From NCBI RefSeq assembly GCF_046630445.1, contig NC_092339.1, forward strand, positions 314,587,501 through 314,651,500: 64,000 nucleotides of DNA, written 5' to 3'. A model generated the notes under the pieces. That model did not search any database, was not told the DNA's origin, and worked only from the letters and a program-made list of their open reading frames with translations. The translations under genes and the position numbers were made by a program. This DNA is from Rutidosis leptorrhynchoides. Its lineage: Eukaryota; Streptophyta; Magnoliopsida; Asterales; Asteraceae. This document shows, piece by piece, positions 22,120 to 31,919 of this stretch; position 1 is the first letter of the stretch; each line of letters starts with the position of its first letter.

Positions 22120-25100
22120 TGTAGTGACCCGAACTTTTCCATGTTTATATATATTAATTGAGATTGATATTTACATGATTAAATGTTTCCAACATGTTAA
22201 GCAATCAAACTTGTTAAGACTTGATTAATTGAAATAGGTTTCATATAGACAATTGACCACCCAAGTTGACCGGTGATTCACGAACGTTAAAACTTGTAAA
22301 AACTATATGATGACATATATATGGATATATATATAGTTAACATGATACTATGATAAGTAAACATATCATTAAGTATATTAACAATGAACTACATATGTAA
22401 AAACAAGACTACTAACTTAATGATTTTTAAACGAGACATATATGTAACGATTATCGTTGTAAAGACATTTAATGTATATATATCATATTAAGAGATATTC
22501 ATACATGATAATATCATAATAATATAATAATTTAAAATCTCATTTGATATTATAAACATTGGGTTAACAACATTTAACAAGATCGTTAACCTAAAGGTTT
22601 CAAAACAACACTTACATGTAACGACTAACGATGACTTAACGACTCAGTTAAAATGTATATACATGTAGTGTTTTAATATGTATTTATACACTTTTGAAAG
22701 ACTTCAATACACTTATCAAAATACTTCTACTTAATAAAAATGCTTACAATTACATCCTCGTTCAGTTTCATCAACAATTCTACTTGTATGCACCCGTATT
22801 CGTACTCGTACAATACACAGCTTTTAGATGTATGTACTATTGGTATATACACTCCAATGATCAGCTCTTAGCAGCCCATTTGAGTCACCTAACACATGTG
22901 GGAACCATCATTTGGCAACTAGCATGAAATATCTCATAAAATTACAAAAATATGAGTAATCATTCATGACTTATTTACATGAAAACAAAATTACATATCC
23001 TTTATATCTAATCCATACACCAACGACCAAAAACACCTAAAAACACTTTCATTCTTCAATTTTATTCATCTAATTGATCTCTCTCAAGTTCTATCTTCAA
23101 GTTCTAAGTGTTCTTCATAAATTCCAAAAGTTCTAGTTTCATAAAATCAAGAATACTTTCAAGTTTGCTAGCTCACTTCCAATCTTGTAAGGTGATCATC
23201 CAACCTCAAGAAATCTTTGTTTCTTACAGTAGGTTATCATTCTAATACAAGGTAATAATCATATTCAAACTTTGGTTCAATTTCTATAACTATAACAATC
23301 TTATTTCAAGTGATGATCTTACTTGAACTTGTTTTCGTGTCATGATTCTGCTTCAAGAACTTCGAGCCATCCAAGGATCCATTGAAGCTAGATCCATTTT
23401 CCTTTTTTCCAGTAGGTTTATCCAAGGAACTTAAGGTAGTAATGATGTTCATAACATCATTCGATTCATACATATAAAGCTATCTTATTCGAAGGTTTAA
23501 ACTTGTAATCACTAGAACATAGTTTAGTTAATTCTAAACTTGTTCGCAAACAAAAGTTAATCCATCTAACTTGACTTTTAAAATCAACTAAACACATGTT
23601 CTATATCTATATGATATGCTAACTTAATGATTTAAAATCTGGAAACACGAAAAACACCGTAAAACCGGATTTACGCCGTCGTAGTAACACCGCGGGCTGT
23701 TTTGGGTTAGTTAGTTAAAAACTATGATAAACTTTGATTTAAAAGTTGTTATTCTGAGAAAATGATTTTTATTATGAACATGAAACTATATCCAAAAATT
23801 ATGGTTAAACTCAAAGTGGAAGTATGTTTTCTAAAATGGTCATCTAGACGTCGTTCTTTCGACTGAAATGACTACCTTTACAAAAACGACTTGTAACTTA
23901 TTTTTCCGACTATAAACCTATACTTTTTCTGTTTAGATTCATAAAATAGAGTTCAATATGAAACCATAGCAATTTGATTCACTCAAAACGGATTTAAAAT
24001 GAAGAAGTTATGGGTAAAACAAGATTGGATAATTTTTCTCATTTTAGCTACGTGAAGATTAGTAACAAATCTATTCCAACCATAACTTAATCAACTTGTA
24101 TTGTATATTATGTAATCTTGAGATACCATAGACACGTATACAATGTTTCGACCTATCATGTCGACACATCTATATATATTTCGGAACAACCATAGACACT
24201 CTATATGTGAATGTTGGAGTTAGCTATACAGGGTTGAGGTTGATTCCAAAATATATATAGTTTGAGTTGTGATCAATACTGAGATACGTATACACTGGGT
24301 CGTGGATTGATTCAAGATAATATTTATCGATTTATTTCTGTACATCTAACTGTGGACAACTAGTTGTAGGTTACTAACGAGGACAGCTGACTTAATAAAC
24401 TTAAAACATCAAAATATATTAAAAGTGTTGTAAATATATTTTGAACATACTTTGATATATATGTATATATTGTTATAGGTTCGTGAATCAACCAGTGGCC
24501 AAGTCTTACTTCCCGACGAAGTAAAAATCTGTGAAAGTGAGTTATAGTCCCACTTTAAAAATCTAATATTTTTGGGATGAGAATACATGCAGGTTTTATA
24601 AATGATTTACAAAATAGACACAAGTACGTGAAACTACATTCTATGGTTGAATTATCGAAATCGAATATGCCCCTTTTTATTAAGTCTGGTAATCTAAGAA
24701 TTAGGGAACAGACACCCTAATTGACGCGAATCCTAAAGATAGATCTATTGGGCCTAACAAACCCCATCCAAAGTACCGGATGCTTTAGTACTTCGAAATT
24801 TATATCATATTCGAAGGGTGTCCCGGAATGATGGAGATATTCTTATATATGCATCTTGTTAATGTCGGTTACCAGGTGTTCACCATGAATGATTTTTATC
24901 TCTATGTATGGGATGTGTATTGAAATATGAAATCTTGTGGTCTATTGTTACGATTTGATATATATAGGTTAAACCTATAACTCACCAACATTTTTGTTGA
25001 CGTTTAAAGCATGTTTATTCTCAGGTGAATATTAAGAGCTTTCGCTGTTGCATACTAAAATAAGGACAAGATTTGGAGTCCATGTTTGTATGATATTGTG

Positions 25101-25368
25101 TAAAAACTGCATTCAAGAAACTGATTTCGATGTAACATATTTGTATTGTAAACCATTATGTAATGGTCGTGTGTAAACAGGATATTTTAGATTATCATTA
25201 TTTGATAATCTACGTAAAGCTTTTTAAACCTTTATTTATGAAATAAAGGTTATGGTTTGTTTTAAAAATGAATGCAGTCTTTGAAAAACGTCTCATATAG
25301 AGATCAAAACCTCGCAACGAAATCAATTAATATGGAACGTTTTTAATCAATAAGAACGGGACATTTCA
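22120..25368 (+). repeat. Element D 5' LTR
   Basis: 3249 bp, nearly identical to 31920-35168. It starts TGTAGTGACCCGAAC and ends GGGACATTTCA, with no coding content. The CT-rich stretch at 23030-23120 is probably the transcribed leader. Confidence 0.97.
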
Positions 25369-25370
25369 GT

Positions 25371-25382
25371 TGGTATCCGAGC
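25371..25382 (+). promoter_or_regulatory. Element D primer-binding site
   Basis: TGGTATCCGAGC lies two bases after the LTR end and is complementary to the 3' end of initiator Met tRNA except one base (TGGTATCAGAGC expected). The leader that follows (GCATTAGTGTGTCT, GAGTCTGGACTTCGACCGTGT) is shared with elements C and F. Confidence 0.85.
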
Positions 25383-25577
25383 GTTGGTCTTAAAGAACCA
25401 GAATTTTGCATTAGTGTGTCTTATCGAGTTTGTTAGGATGCATTAGTGAGTCTGGACTTCGACCGTGTTTACTTGAAAAATGATTGCTTAACAAATTTTG
25501 TTGGAAACTATATATTTTTAACATGTGAATATTATGTGATATATTAATCTCTTAACGCGTTTGATATTATGTGATAG

Positions 25578-26192
25578 ATGTCTACCTCTAGAACAAGTCC
25601 CATTGACTCACCTAATAATAATGAAGAGTCAAATGTAAATTGGAATGATTCGTGGACTGATTCACAAGTTCCCGAAGAGGAACCGGAAGAAGAGTCGGAA
25701 CCGGAAGAAGAATCGGAACCGGAAGAAGAATCGGAACCGGATGAAGAAATAGAACCGGTGGGGGAAATAATAAAACGGTTAAGTAAAAGAAAATCCTCAA
25801 CCAACCGACCAAGGTTAATTATGGTCAATGGTGTTTCTGCCAAGGAAGCAAAATATTGGGAGGATTACCAATTCTCCGATGAATCGGATTCCGACGAGAA
25901 TTCCGATGATGTTATAGAAATTACCCCAACTGAATTTAAAAAGGCAAAAGAAAATAATAAGGGAAAGGGCATAAAAATAAAGAAATCTAATTCCAACCCC
26001 GATGAACTTTATATGTATCGTCAACCCCCGAAGTCCTTAAGTTGTAACAATGACCCGGGAACCTCTAAACCACCAGGTTTTTCTAAACCAATGTGGATCA
26101 CGACGGCTCGTATTAGGGGAACATCATATATCCCTAGAAACTTGGCAAAACGAACCAAAACCGAAGAAGAAGAAACAAGCGAGTCGGAATAA
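25578..26192 (+). CDS. Accessory ORF 1 of element D: acidic, repeat-containing protein
   Basis: 204 residues from ATG 25578 (MSTSRTSPIDSPNNN...). Residues 30-60 are very acidic, built on three 18-bp units (EEESEP, 25685-25738). The middle is mixed, with a basic patch (KRLSKRKSSTNRPR), a second acidic run (SDESDSDENSDD) and a Lys-rich stretch (KKAKENNKGKGIKIKK). The end holds KPPGFSKPMWITTAR and an acidic tail. No catalytic motif or membrane segment is seen. It sits between the primer site and the F-box ORF, in sense. Its charge pattern suggests a nuclear or RNP-associated protein, but that is inference. It may correspond to the Ser/Asp-rich start of the small ORF at the same place in C and F. 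Confidence 0.7.
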   Translation: MSTSRTSPIDSPNNNEESNVNWNDSWTDSQVPEEEPEEESEPEEESEPEEESEPDEEIEPVGEIIKRLSKRKSSTNRPRLIMVNGVSAKEAKYWEDYQFSDESDSDENSDDVIEITPTEFKKAKENNKGKGIKIKKSNSNPDELYMYRQPPKSLSCNNDPGTSKPPGFSKPMWITTARIRGTSYIPRNLAKRTKTEEEETSESE

Positions 26193-26330
26193 GATAGTTG
26201 TATTCGTGTGGTGTAATATATGTAATATAGTGTGCTTATGCTTTATGATATATGTAAAAATTGCTTGTATTAATAAGTATTTTTTTTTATGAATCTAACT
26301 CTTGTCTATTTTACAGTATAAAAACACAAA

Positions 26331-27014
26331 ATGGATAGACAACCCAATATTTTAAGAGACCTACCCGGAGACATGATTGATGAAATCTTGTCTAGAGTCG
26401 GTCAGAATTCTTCGGCACAACTATTTAAGGCGAGATCAGTTTGTAAGACATTCGAAGAACGTTCCAAGAATGCCTTGGTTTATAAAAGGCTTTCGTTCGG
26501 AAGATGGGGGATATCACATTGGGAAATCCATAAGTTACGATGTGTTTACTTTGACGCATATATTGCGGGGAACCCAAATGCTATTTTACGCAATGGGTTA
26601 AGAAATTATTTTGACTCAATATATCCGAATATTGGACTTCGTGATTTAGAAAAAGCGGCTAACATGCAACATAAAGAAGCATGTTATGCTTACGGATTAG
26701 TAATGTTCGCTTCTCACCAAAGTGAGAACAAGAATATCGGGCTACAACTATTAAACAAAACGTTCCCACAAGTGACGGAGTCGGTAATTGGGGTAAGAAA
26801 TGAGGTTTTTAGATTGTTACGGGACTGTTGGACATTACGTAACCCTCGTCCCTTTGACGACGTTACAACACGCTGTCTTATCAACGGCCATAACGGTTAT
26901 GTTCCACAAGACCAAGGATGGGAAGTAGTCCTAGTAAAACCAGAATGCATGACTTGTTTCTGGACGTATGAATTACGTGTCTTTATTGCCTTTGCTGAAC
27001 GACTTGTGTACTAG
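26331..27014 (+). CDS. Accessory ORF 2 of element D: F-box protein with Sel1-like tail
   Basis: 227 residues from ATG 26331. Residues 6-50 form an F-box: LPGDMIDEILSRVGQNSS.., then FKARSVCKTF and VYKRLSF. In plants an F-box binds SKP1 and places a target in an SCF ubiquitin ligase. Residues about 75-150 (GNPNAILRNGL, GLRDLEKAANMQHKEACYAY, NIGLQLLN) resemble the Sel1-like repeats in the At1g67623/At2g35280 F-box family. The C-terminus keeps the family's LRDCW and a Cys-rich EC..C near the end, then YELRVF. The ORF is intact and in sense, upstream of gag. It is most simply a host F-box gene captured by a retrotransposon lineage. The target is unknown; counter-silencing is only a hypothesis. Confidence 0.8.
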   Translation: MDRQPNILRDLPGDMIDEILSRVGQNSSAQLFKARSVCKTFEERSKNALVYKRLSFGRWGISHWEIHKLRCVYFDAYIAGNPNAILRNGLRNYFDSIYPNIGLRDLEKAANMQHKEACYAYGLVMFASHQSENKNIGLQLLNKTFPQVTESVIGVRNEVFRLLRDCWTLRNPRPFDDVTTRCLINGHNGYVPQDQGWEVVLVKPECMTCFWTYELRVFIAFAERLVY

Positions 27015-27202
27015 CTAGAATTATCTTCACAACCATCTTGTATCAAATTTATTGTGTGCTATATTTCATGCTATATGTAAAATAAGCGGTATTGTAAGTT
27101 TGTAAAATATTGTGTAAAAGTTTGAACGCGAAATATTATTATAATCAGTTTTTCATATAGAATTGTAGTAGTTGAATTGTATATTAGCTACTAAGTATGA
27201 AC

Positions 27203-27223
27203 TTAACGGGTAGGTACTACCCG
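27203..27223 (+). promoter_or_regulatory. Internal polypurine-tract-like motif of element D
   Basis: TTAACGGGTAGGTAC here repeats the 3' polypurine tract of D (31905-31919) base for base. It then continues TACCCG, making an inverted repeat CGGGTA-GGTAC-TACCCG. It lies between the accessory ORFs and gag. C (35404-35381) and F (60920-60943) have the same motif at the same place. Confidence 0.6.
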
Positions 27224-27355
27224 AATTTAAACTTATAAAACGCTAATATGAAGAAAAAGCTTTTATAAATGAGTTCATATTATGCTACGAAATACTATTA
27301 ACTACTCTTAATATTCTGTATGATTAACTTGTTCCATTTAACTATTTTGAAGGAA

Positions 27356-28624
27356 ATGGCACCGACTACTCGACACACCGTGAATATGAATGAAGAGGAA
27401 TTCCGTACTTTTCTAGCTTCAAACATAGCCGCAGTACAGGCTGCGCTACATACCAACAATAACCTTGGATCTAGCAGTACAGGAAATCGTGTAGGATGCA
27501 CCTACAAAGAATTCACTGCCTGCAAACCTTTGGAATTTGATGGAACCGAAGGACCGATCGGATTGAAACGGTGGACCGAGAAGGTCGAATCGGTGTTTGC
27601 CATAAGTAAGTGTACTGAAGAGGACAAAGTAAAGTACGCTACGCATACCTTCACAGGTTCTGCGTTAACATGGTGGAATACCTATCTAGAGCAAGTGGGA
27701 CAAGACGATGCGTACGCACTACCGTGGTCAGCATTCAAGCACTTGATGAACGAGAAGTACCGTCCCAGAACCGAGGTCAATAAGCTCAAGACAGAACTTA
27801 GAGGGTTACGAACCCAAGGATTTGATATTACCACGTACGAAAGACTATTCACAGAATTGTGCCTATTGTGTCCGGGAGCATTCGAAGATGAGGAAGAGAA
27901 GATCGACGCGTTTGTGAAAGGATTACCGGAAAGAATCCAAGAAGATATAAGTTCACACGAGCCCGCCTCCATACAACAGGCATGTAGAATGGCTCACAAA
28001 CTAGTGAACCAGATTGAAGAAAGAATTAAAGAACAGACTGCTGAAGAGGCCAATGTGAAGCAAGTCAAAAGAAAGTGGGAGGAAAACGGTGATAAGAATC
28101 ACCAATACAACAACAACAGCAATTACAACAATAATCGCAAAAATTATCCCAACAATCGCAACATCAATCGCAACTACAACAATCATCCCAACAACAATAA
28201 TAACCACAACAACAACAACAATCAGAAGCAGCTATGCCAAAGGTGTGAAAAGAATCACTCGGGGTTCTGCACCAAATTTTGCAACAAGTGTAAAAGAAAT
28301 GGTCATAGCGAGGCGAAGTGTGAGGTTTACGGACCAGGGGTTAATAGAACGAAAGGAACAAATGGTGTAGGAACGAGTAATGGCGGAGCAAGTAGTGTCG
28401 GAGCAAGTTATGCAAATGTAGTTTGTTATAAATGTGGAAAACCGGGCCACATTATTAGAAATTCCCGAACCAGGAGAACACGAATGGACAAGGCCGCGGA
28501 AGAGTTTTCAATATTAATGCGGCAGAGGCACAGGAAGACCCGGAGCTTGTTACGGGTACGTTTCTTATTGACAATAAATCTGCTTACGTTTTATTTGATT
28601 CGGGTGCGGATAGAAGCTATATGA
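27356..28624 (+). CDS. Element D gag (capsid-nucleocapsid), frameshifted at its end
   Basis: Start is ATG 27356 ([20 protein letters not shown]), preferred to the upstream ATG at 27320 because gypsy gags begin this way. The capsid domain shows [34 protein letters not shown] and [12 protein letters not shown]. An Asn-rich linker (about residues 250-300, CAA/AAC repeats) precedes two zinc knuckles, one degenerate ([12 protein letters not shown]...CNKCKRNGH) and one CYKCGKPGH. In the second, a base is missing at about 28461-28466. The last Cys is lost and the reading frame leaves pol, so translation ends at 28622-28624 in an unrelated tail. Gag packages the element RNA in the cytoplasm. Confidence 0.9.
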   Translation: MAPTTRHTVNMNEEEFRTFLASNIAAVQAALHTNNNLGSSSTGNRVGCTYKEFTACKPLEFDGTEGPIGLKRWTEKVESVFAISKCTEEDKVKYATHTFTGSALTWWNTYLEQVGQDDAYALPWSAFKHLMNEKYRPRTEVNKLKTELRGLRTQGFDITTYERLFTELCLLCPGAFEDEEEKIDAFVKGLPERIQEDISSHEPASIQQACRMAHKLVNQIEERIKEQTAEEANVKQVKRKWEENGDKNHQYNNNSNYNNNRKNYPNNRNINRNYNNHPNNNNNHNNNNNQKQLCQRCEKNHSGFCTKFCNKCKRNGHSEAKCEVYGPGVNRTKGTNGVGTSNGGASSVGASYANVVCYKCGKPGHIIRNSRTRRTRMDKAAEEFSILMRQRHRKTRSLLRVRFLLTINLLTFYLIRVRIEAI

Positions 28625-31290
28625 GTAGAGATTTTTGTGCTAAATTAAGTTGTCCATTGACGCCTTTGGATAGTAAATTTTTACTCGAATTAGCAAATGG
28701 TAAATTAATTTCAGCAGATAATATATGTCGGAATCGAGAAATTAAACTGGTTAGCGAAATATTTAAGATTGATTTGATACCAGTAGAGTTAGGGAGTTTT
28801 GATGTGATAATCGGTATGGACTGGTTGAAAGAAGTGAAAGCGGAGATCGTTTGTTACAAAAATGCAATTCGCATTATACGAGAAAAAGGAAAACCCTTAA
28901 TGGTGTACGGAGAAAAGGGCAACACGAAGCTACATCTTATTAGTAATTTGAAGGCACAAAAACTAATAAGAAAAGGTTGCTATGCTGTTCTAGCACACGT
29001 CGAGAAAGTACAAACTGAAGAAAAGAGCATCAATGATGTTCCCGTCGCAAAAGAATTTCCTGATGTATTTCCGAAAGAATTACCGGGATTACCCCCACAT
29101 CGATCCGTTGAATTTCAAATAGATCTTGTACCAGGAGCTGCACCAATAGCTCGTGCTCCTTACAGACTCGCACCCAGCGAGATGAAAGAACTACAAAGCC
29201 AATTACAAGAACTTTTAGAGCGTGGTTTCATTCGACCAAGCACATCACCGTGGGGAGCTCCTGTTTTGTTTGTCAAGAAGAAAGATGGTACATTCAGGTT
29301 GTGTATCGACTACCGAGAGTTGAACAAACTTACCATCAAGAATCGCTACCCACTACCGAGAATCGATGACTTATTTGATCAACTACAAGGCTCGTCTGTT
29401 TATTCAAAGATTGACTTACGTTCCGGGTATCATCAAATGCGGGTGAAAGAAGATGATATTCCAAAGACTGCTTTCAGAACACGTTACGGTCATTACGAGT
29501 TTATGGTCATGCCGTTTGGTTTAACTAATGCACCAGCTGTGTTCATGGACCTTATGAACCGAGTGTGTGGACCATACCTTGACAAGTTTGTCATTGTTTT
29601 CATTGATGACATACTTATTTACTCAAAGAATGACCAAGAACACGGTGAACATTTGAGAAAGGTGTTAGAAGTATTGAGGAAGGAAGAATTGTACGCTAAG
29701 TTTTCAAAGTGTGCATTTTGGTTGGAAGAAGTTCAATTCCTCGGTCACATAGTGAACAAAGAAGGTATTAAGGTGGATCCGGCAAAGATAGAAACTGTTG
29801 AAAAGTGGGAAACCCCGAAAACTCCGAAACACATACGCCAGTTTTTAGGACTAGCTGGTTACTACAGAAGGTTCATCCAAGACTTTTCCAGAATAGCAAA
29901 ACCCTTGACTGCATTAACGCATAAAGGGAAGAAATTTGAATGGAATGATGAACAAGAGAAAGCGTTTCAGTTATTGAAGAAAAAGCTAACTACGGCACCT
30001 ATATTGTCATTGCCTGAAGGGAATGATGATTTTGTGATTTATTGTGATGCATCAAAGCAAGGTCTCGGTTGTGTATTAATGCAACGAACGAAGGTGATTG
30101 CTTATGCGTCTAGACAATTGAAGATTCACGAACAAAATTATACGACGCATGATTTGGAATTAGGCGCGGTTGTTTTTGCATTAAAGACTTGGAGGCACTA
30201 CTTATATGGGGTCAAAAGTATTATATATACCGACCACAAAAGTCTTCAACACATATTTAATCAGAAACAACTGAATATGAGGCAGTGTAGGTGGATTGAA
30301 TTATTGAATGATTACGACTTTGAGATTCGTTACCACCCGGGGAAGGCAAATGTGGTAGCCGATGCCTTGAGCAGGAAGGACAGAGAACCCATTCGAGTAA
30401 AATCTATGAATATAATGATTCATAATAACATTACTACTCAAATAAAGGAGGCGCAACAAGGAGTTTTAAAAGAGGGAAATTTAAAGAATGAAATACCCAA
30501 AGGATCGGAGAAGCATCTTAATATTCGGGAAGACGGAACCCGATATAGGGCTGAAAGGATTTGGGTACCAAAATTTGGAGATATGAGAGAAATGGTACTT
30601 AGAGAAGCTCATAAAACCAGATACTCAATACATCCTGGAACGGGGAAGATGTACAAGGATCTCAAGAAACATTTTTGGTGGCCGGGTATGAAAGCCGATG
30701 TTGCTAAATACGTAGGAGAATGTTTGACGTGTTCTAAGGTCAAAGCTGAGCATCAGAAACCATCAGGTCTACTTCAACAACCCGAAATCCCGGAATGGAA
30801 ATGGGAAAACATTACTATAGATTTCATCACTAAATTGCCAAGGACTGCAAGTGGTTTTGATACTATTTGGGTAATAGTTGATCGTCTCACCAAATCAGCA
30901 CACTTCCTGCCAATAAGAGAAGATGATAAGATGGAGAAGTTAGCACGACTGTATTTGAAGGAAGTCATCTCCAGACATGGAATACCAATCTCTATTATCT
31001 CTGATAGGGATGGCAGATTTATTTCAAGATTCTGGCAGACATTACAGCAAGCATTAGGAACTTGTCTAGACATGAGTACTGCCTATCATCCACAAACTGA
31101 TGGGCAGAGCGAAAGGACGATACAAACGCTTGAAGACATGCTACGAGCATGTGTTATTGATTTCGGAAACAGTTGGGATCGACATCTACCGTTAGCAGAA
31201 TTTTCCTACAACAACAGCTACCATTCAAGCATTGAGATGGCGCCGTTTGAAGCACTTTATGGTAGAAAGTGCAGGTCTCCGATTTGTTGA
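28560..31290 (+). pseudogene. Element D pol: protease, RT, RNase H, integrase
   Basis: The pol frame holds the protease site LFDSGADRS (about 28590-28615). Next is RT with [31 protein letters not shown] and the catalytic VFIDDILIY (near 29600), RNase H ([14 protein letters not shown] near 30045, TDHKSLQ), and integrase. Integrase has an H-H-C-C zinc finger ([12 protein letters not shown]...CLTCSKV) and the D-D-E core ([32 protein letters not shown]). TGA at 31288-31290, where related proteins have Trp, stops it before the chromodomain. The frame is offset by one base from gag because of the 28461 lesion. The first Met at 28621 falls inside the protease, so no complete Gag-Pol is made. Confidence 0.92.
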
Positions 31291-31296
31291 AGTGAA

Positions 31297-31884
31297 GTGG
31301 GGGATAGACAGATTACGGGTCCAGAGATTATACAAGAAACTACCGAGAAGATCATCCAAATTCAACAACGGTTGAAAACCGCCCAAAGTCGACAAAAGAG
31401 CTACGCGGACATTAAAAGAAAAGATATAGAATTTGAAATTGGAGAGATGGTCATGCTTAAAGTTGCACCTTGGAAAGGCGTTGTTCGATTTGGTAAACGA
31501 GGGAAATTAAATCCAAGGTATATTGGACCATTCAAGATTATTGATCGTGTCGGACCAGTAGCTTACCGACTTGAGTTACCTCAACAACTCGCGGCTGTAC
31601 ATAACACTTTCCACGTCTCGAATTTGAAGAAATGTTTTGCTAAAGAAGATCTCACTATTCCGTTAGATGAAATCCAAATCAACGAAAAACTTCAATTCAT
31701 CGAAGAACCCGTCGAAATAATGGATCGTGAGGTTAAAAGACTTAAGCAAAACAAGATACCAATTGTTAAGGTTCGATGGAATGCTTGTAGAGGACCCGAG
31801 TTCACCTGGGAGCGTGAAGATCAGATGAAGAAGAAATACCCGCATCTATTTCTAGAAGATTCGTCAACACCTTCAACAGCTTAA
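31297..31884 (+). pseudogene. Element D integrase C-terminus with chromodomain
   Basis: This continues the pol frame after the TGA at 31288. It has the integrase C-terminal region ([50 protein letters not shown]). A chromodomain follows near residues 135-190 ([35 protein letters not shown]). In chromoviruses this domain steers integration to chromatin marks. It is in frame with pol and separated only by the one stop codon. Confidence 0.9.
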
Positions 31885-31904
31885 AATTTCGGGACGAAAT
31901 TTAT

Positions 31905-31919
31905 TTAACGGGTAGGTAC
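31905..31919 (+). promoter_or_regulatory. Element D 3' polypurine tract
   Basis: TTAACGGGTAGGTAC abuts the 3' LTR. An upstream GGGACGAAATTTA box at 31890-31903 is also shared by C and F. Confidence 0.85.

Noticed and set aside
22694-22927. 77-codon frame in both D LTRs
   Set aside because: It is duplicated only because the LTRs are copies, has no recognisable domain, and differs at several codons between LTRs without a coding pattern.
25544-25843. Ser/Gly/Asp-rich minus-strand frame
   Set aside because: It is the antisense shadow of the 18-bp repeats in accessory ORF 1.
28001-28370. Ile/Thr-rich and Val-rich frames over the gag linker
   Set aside because: They are shadows of the Asn-rich codon repeats (CAA/AAC) of gag in other frames.
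28455-28640. Programmed frameshift between gag and pol of element D
   Set aside because: No slippery heptamer is seen at the junction. The shift coincides with loss of a conserved zinc-knuckle Cys, which points to a plain one-base loss.
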